DNA of 64,000 nt, taken from positions 1-64,000 of the forward strand of contig NZ_PHSO01000006.1 in assembly GCF_002870965.1 (NCBI RefSeq), in the 5' to 3' direction. Below, in pieces: positions 62,578 through 64,000 of this stretch (position 1 is its first letter; each line of letters starts with the position of its first letter). The stretch comes from Tsuneonella flava. Its GTDB lineage: Bacteria; Pseudomonadota; Alphaproteobacteria; Sphingomonadales; Sphingomonadaceae. Under the pieces are notes generated by a model. The model was not told the origin of the DNA and ran no database searches. It saw only the letters and a list, made by a program, of their open reading frames with translations. A program made the translations under genes and the position numbers.

Positions 62578-64000
62578 TGGCCAAAATTCGGGTTCGTTGG
62601 TACAATACTTGGACTACTTGTCCCCTTGATAATAAATACGTTGGTCTCTTGATTAACGAAGCCTGCACCCGGATTGTTGTTTAGCCCCGTCACACCATCG
62701 TACCGAACGACCGGGAAGCCCTGCTGAGTCTGGCCTATCACCGTCGCATCGCCAGAACGATATGCGTCGAGCACTTGCTGCGCATCGCCTTGACTCCTCA
62801 TCACACTACCGGTCACCGGTTGGCCCGTGCGGGGATCAGTGCCTCCTTCAATGTGCCTAGCCTGACGTTGCGTGCTTAGTCGTGCGTTGACGTCAGGAAA
62901 ATCGGAGCTGGTCAGTGTTCTATTTGGAGCACTATCATTCGCCAGCACATCGAGTCCAGTGGGAACATCCGCGCCCTCGCCATATCCGGGCAGTGGGGGC
63001 TGTGCGTCGGGCATGGGCGTGACCAGCGGCGGCGACAAGGCTGGCTCGGGGAGAAGGCCGGGCAGCTGCCCATATTCCCCGACTTCCTCGCTCTGATCGG
63101 GATAGGCCTCAATTCCCGCTTTGCTATCAGGCGGATCCGCCGGAAAAGTCTCCTGCACAGGTTCTGGCAGATCCGGGATCAGGTGACTGGCACTCATCGC
63201 CAGAACCCCGCCTGCTATCATACCGACAATGGCCGGCGCATTCGGGCGCTTGCCGCTGCTCATGACATACCGGCCAAGCGGCCCGGAATAGTTCGCCGCA
63301 AATTCAGCAAACGGAAGCTGTGCCGCATGGGGTGACACCAGACCGGCAGCAATCATCTCATTCACGATGACTTCGTCGGCGACTGCCGGACCGGCAGCGT
63401 TGGCAATTGCATTTTCAAGATAGAGCTGCCGACCAACTTCGGCCATCTCCGCAATCTGTGCGCCGGTCAGTGTTCCACTGGCATACTGATCCTGCAATTT
63501 CTGCGACATAGCAGAGTCGCCGCCAGCAGCCATTTCGATCTGCGCGGCTATATAGGCATCTCCGGCCTCTTCCAGCGATTGCCCTTCCGGACTGCGCAGG
63601 TGGGCAATGAGTGCTTCTTCATTGCCGCCAAACAGGCCCAGAGCTTCATTCCACGCATCCGGCCAGCCCGCCTTGAATTCTTCGATCGAAACGCCGCCTT
63701 CTTCGGCAACCTGAATGATGGTTTTGCCGTTGCTGACGACGTTCGCATTATTCTGCGTCTCGATCCGGGCGGCATAGTTGGCGCTGGTGGCATCCAGCCC
63801 GGCCCCTTCGGCAATGGCGGTGACCAGCGTGGCTACCAGATCGGTGCGCGCCTGCTGGTCTTTCAGGCTCAGCCTCTCGTCTGCCGTGTCGATCACACCG
63901 TCGTGGTTGCGGTCCTCATCCCTGGGTGCGCCCAGACCATCGAGCAGGTTGTTGAGCACCACGCTCGTCGCAGCTCCCATCGCCGCCGAACCGCAATCGC
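62574..64000 (-). CDS. CdiA/filamentous-haemagglutinin-type polymorphic toxin, C-terminal part (partial)
   Basis: The frame is open from the window edge and ends at 62574 (475 codons visible). The first part carries an FHA-type pretoxin region (AAMGAATSVVLNNLLDGLGA, SLKDQQARTDLVATLVTAIA, DATSANYAARIETQNNANVV) and a hydrophobic helix (PAIVGMIAGGVLAMSASHLI). A Pro-rich linker leads to the toxin tip RQARHIEGGTDPRTGQPVTG ... DAQQVLDAYRSGDATVIGQT ... FIIKGTSSPSIVPTNPN. The H-x-x-G start and K-x-T-x2-P end resemble polymorphic toxin type 50/BECR ribonucleases. It is probably a two-partner-secretion effector delivered on contact; the transporter is outside the window. Confidence 0.8.
   Translation of the reverse strand, partial: DCGSAAMGAATSVVLNNLLDGLGAPRDEDRNHDGVIDTADERLSLKDQQARTDLVATLVTAIAEGAGLDATSANYAARIETQNNANVVSNGKTIIQVAEEGGVSIEEFKAGWPDAWNEALGLFGGNEEALIAHLRSPEGQSLEEAGDAYIAAQIEMAAGGDSAMSQKLQDQYASGTLTGAQIAEMAEVGRQLYLENAIANAAGPAVADEVIVNEMIAAGLVSPHAAQLPFAEFAANYSGPLGRYVMSSGKRPNAPAIVGMIAGGVLAMSASHLIPDLPEPVQETFPADPPDSKAGIEAYPDQSEEVGEYGQLPGLLPEPALSPPLVTPMPDAQPPLPGYGEGADVPTGLDVLANDSAPNRTLTSSDFPDVNARLSTQRQARHIEGGTDPRTGQPVTGSVMRSQGDAQQVLDAYRSGDATVIGQTQQGFPVVRYDGVTGLNNNPGAGFVNQETNVFIIKGTSSPSIVPTNPNFGQ

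Overview
The window is high-GC chromosomal DNA of an alphaproteobacterium, most likely a marine or alginate-degrading member of Sphingomonadales (Erythrobacteraceae/Sphingomonadaceae type). The indications are the split metH under an ArsR-methyltransferase regulator, an EcfG-type stress promoter, a direct-repeat GTTC-N7-GTTC LexA box in front of imuA-imuB-dnaE2, large TonB receptors, REP-type palindromes and a BapA-like adhesin. This assignment comes from gene families and motifs only.

Layout: 1-1743, N-terminus of a BapA-like giant adhesin divergent from a LuxR-type regulator without a visible synthase. 1847-3799, a DMT exporter, small membrane proteins and an entericidin lipoprotein behind an EcfG promoter. 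3812-8645, the glycine cleavage operon gcvT-gcvH-gcvPA-gcvPB under a tandem glycine riboswitch. 8698-14342, a methionine/one-carbon operon (ArsR-methyltransferase regulator, metF, split metH). 14369-23406 and 34602-35552, a cell-surface polysaccharide region (membrane glycosyltransferase, flippase, pyruvyl transferase, GT2 and GT4 enzymes) with REP and MITE-like repeats. 36232-37875, a Tat-exported phosphoesterase. 38091-43794, the SOS mutagenesis cassette. 43935-57600, a complete-looking alginate utilisation locus (TonB receptor, PL7, PL6 and PL17 lyases, KdgF, MFS uptake, DEH reductase, KDG kinase, GntR regulator). 58024-64000, an IS3 remnant and an eroding array of CdiA/polymorphic toxin modules with immunity genes.

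The most interesting object is a 10,225-bp mobile element at 24158-34382 that interrupts the polysaccharide region. It is AT-richer than its surroundings. It carries a catalytically intact stand-alone Cas1 (E221, H307, E322), a family B DNA polymerase with exonuclease and polymerase motifs plus an extra C-terminal DNA-binding-like region, an HNH nuclease, two small unknown proteins, a lipoprotein with its own XRE regulator and palindromic operator, and an AAA ATPase/unknown-protein pair. Its ends are 43-bp imperfect terminal inverted repeats (34/43 identical). These are bounded by a 19-bp direct repeat, CCCCGGCTCAAGGTCGGGG, which is half of a chromosomal REP element; removing the element and one repeat copy restores an intact REP. 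This is the architecture of a casposon (Cas1-dependent transposon), here in an alphaproteobacterium, with a REP target and possible defence cargo. No CRISPR array or other cas gene is visible.

The genes form coordinated units. Alginate is cut outside or in the periplasm by PL6/PL7 and taken in through the TonB receptor. PL17 reduces oligomers to unsaturated monomers, KdgF opens them, the MFS protein imports them, and the SDR and KdgK yield KDPG; the aldolase is not in the window. At the right end, successive toxin modules have been pushed downstream of the current cdiA, leaving immunity genes, broken toxin tips and recurrent junction sequences.
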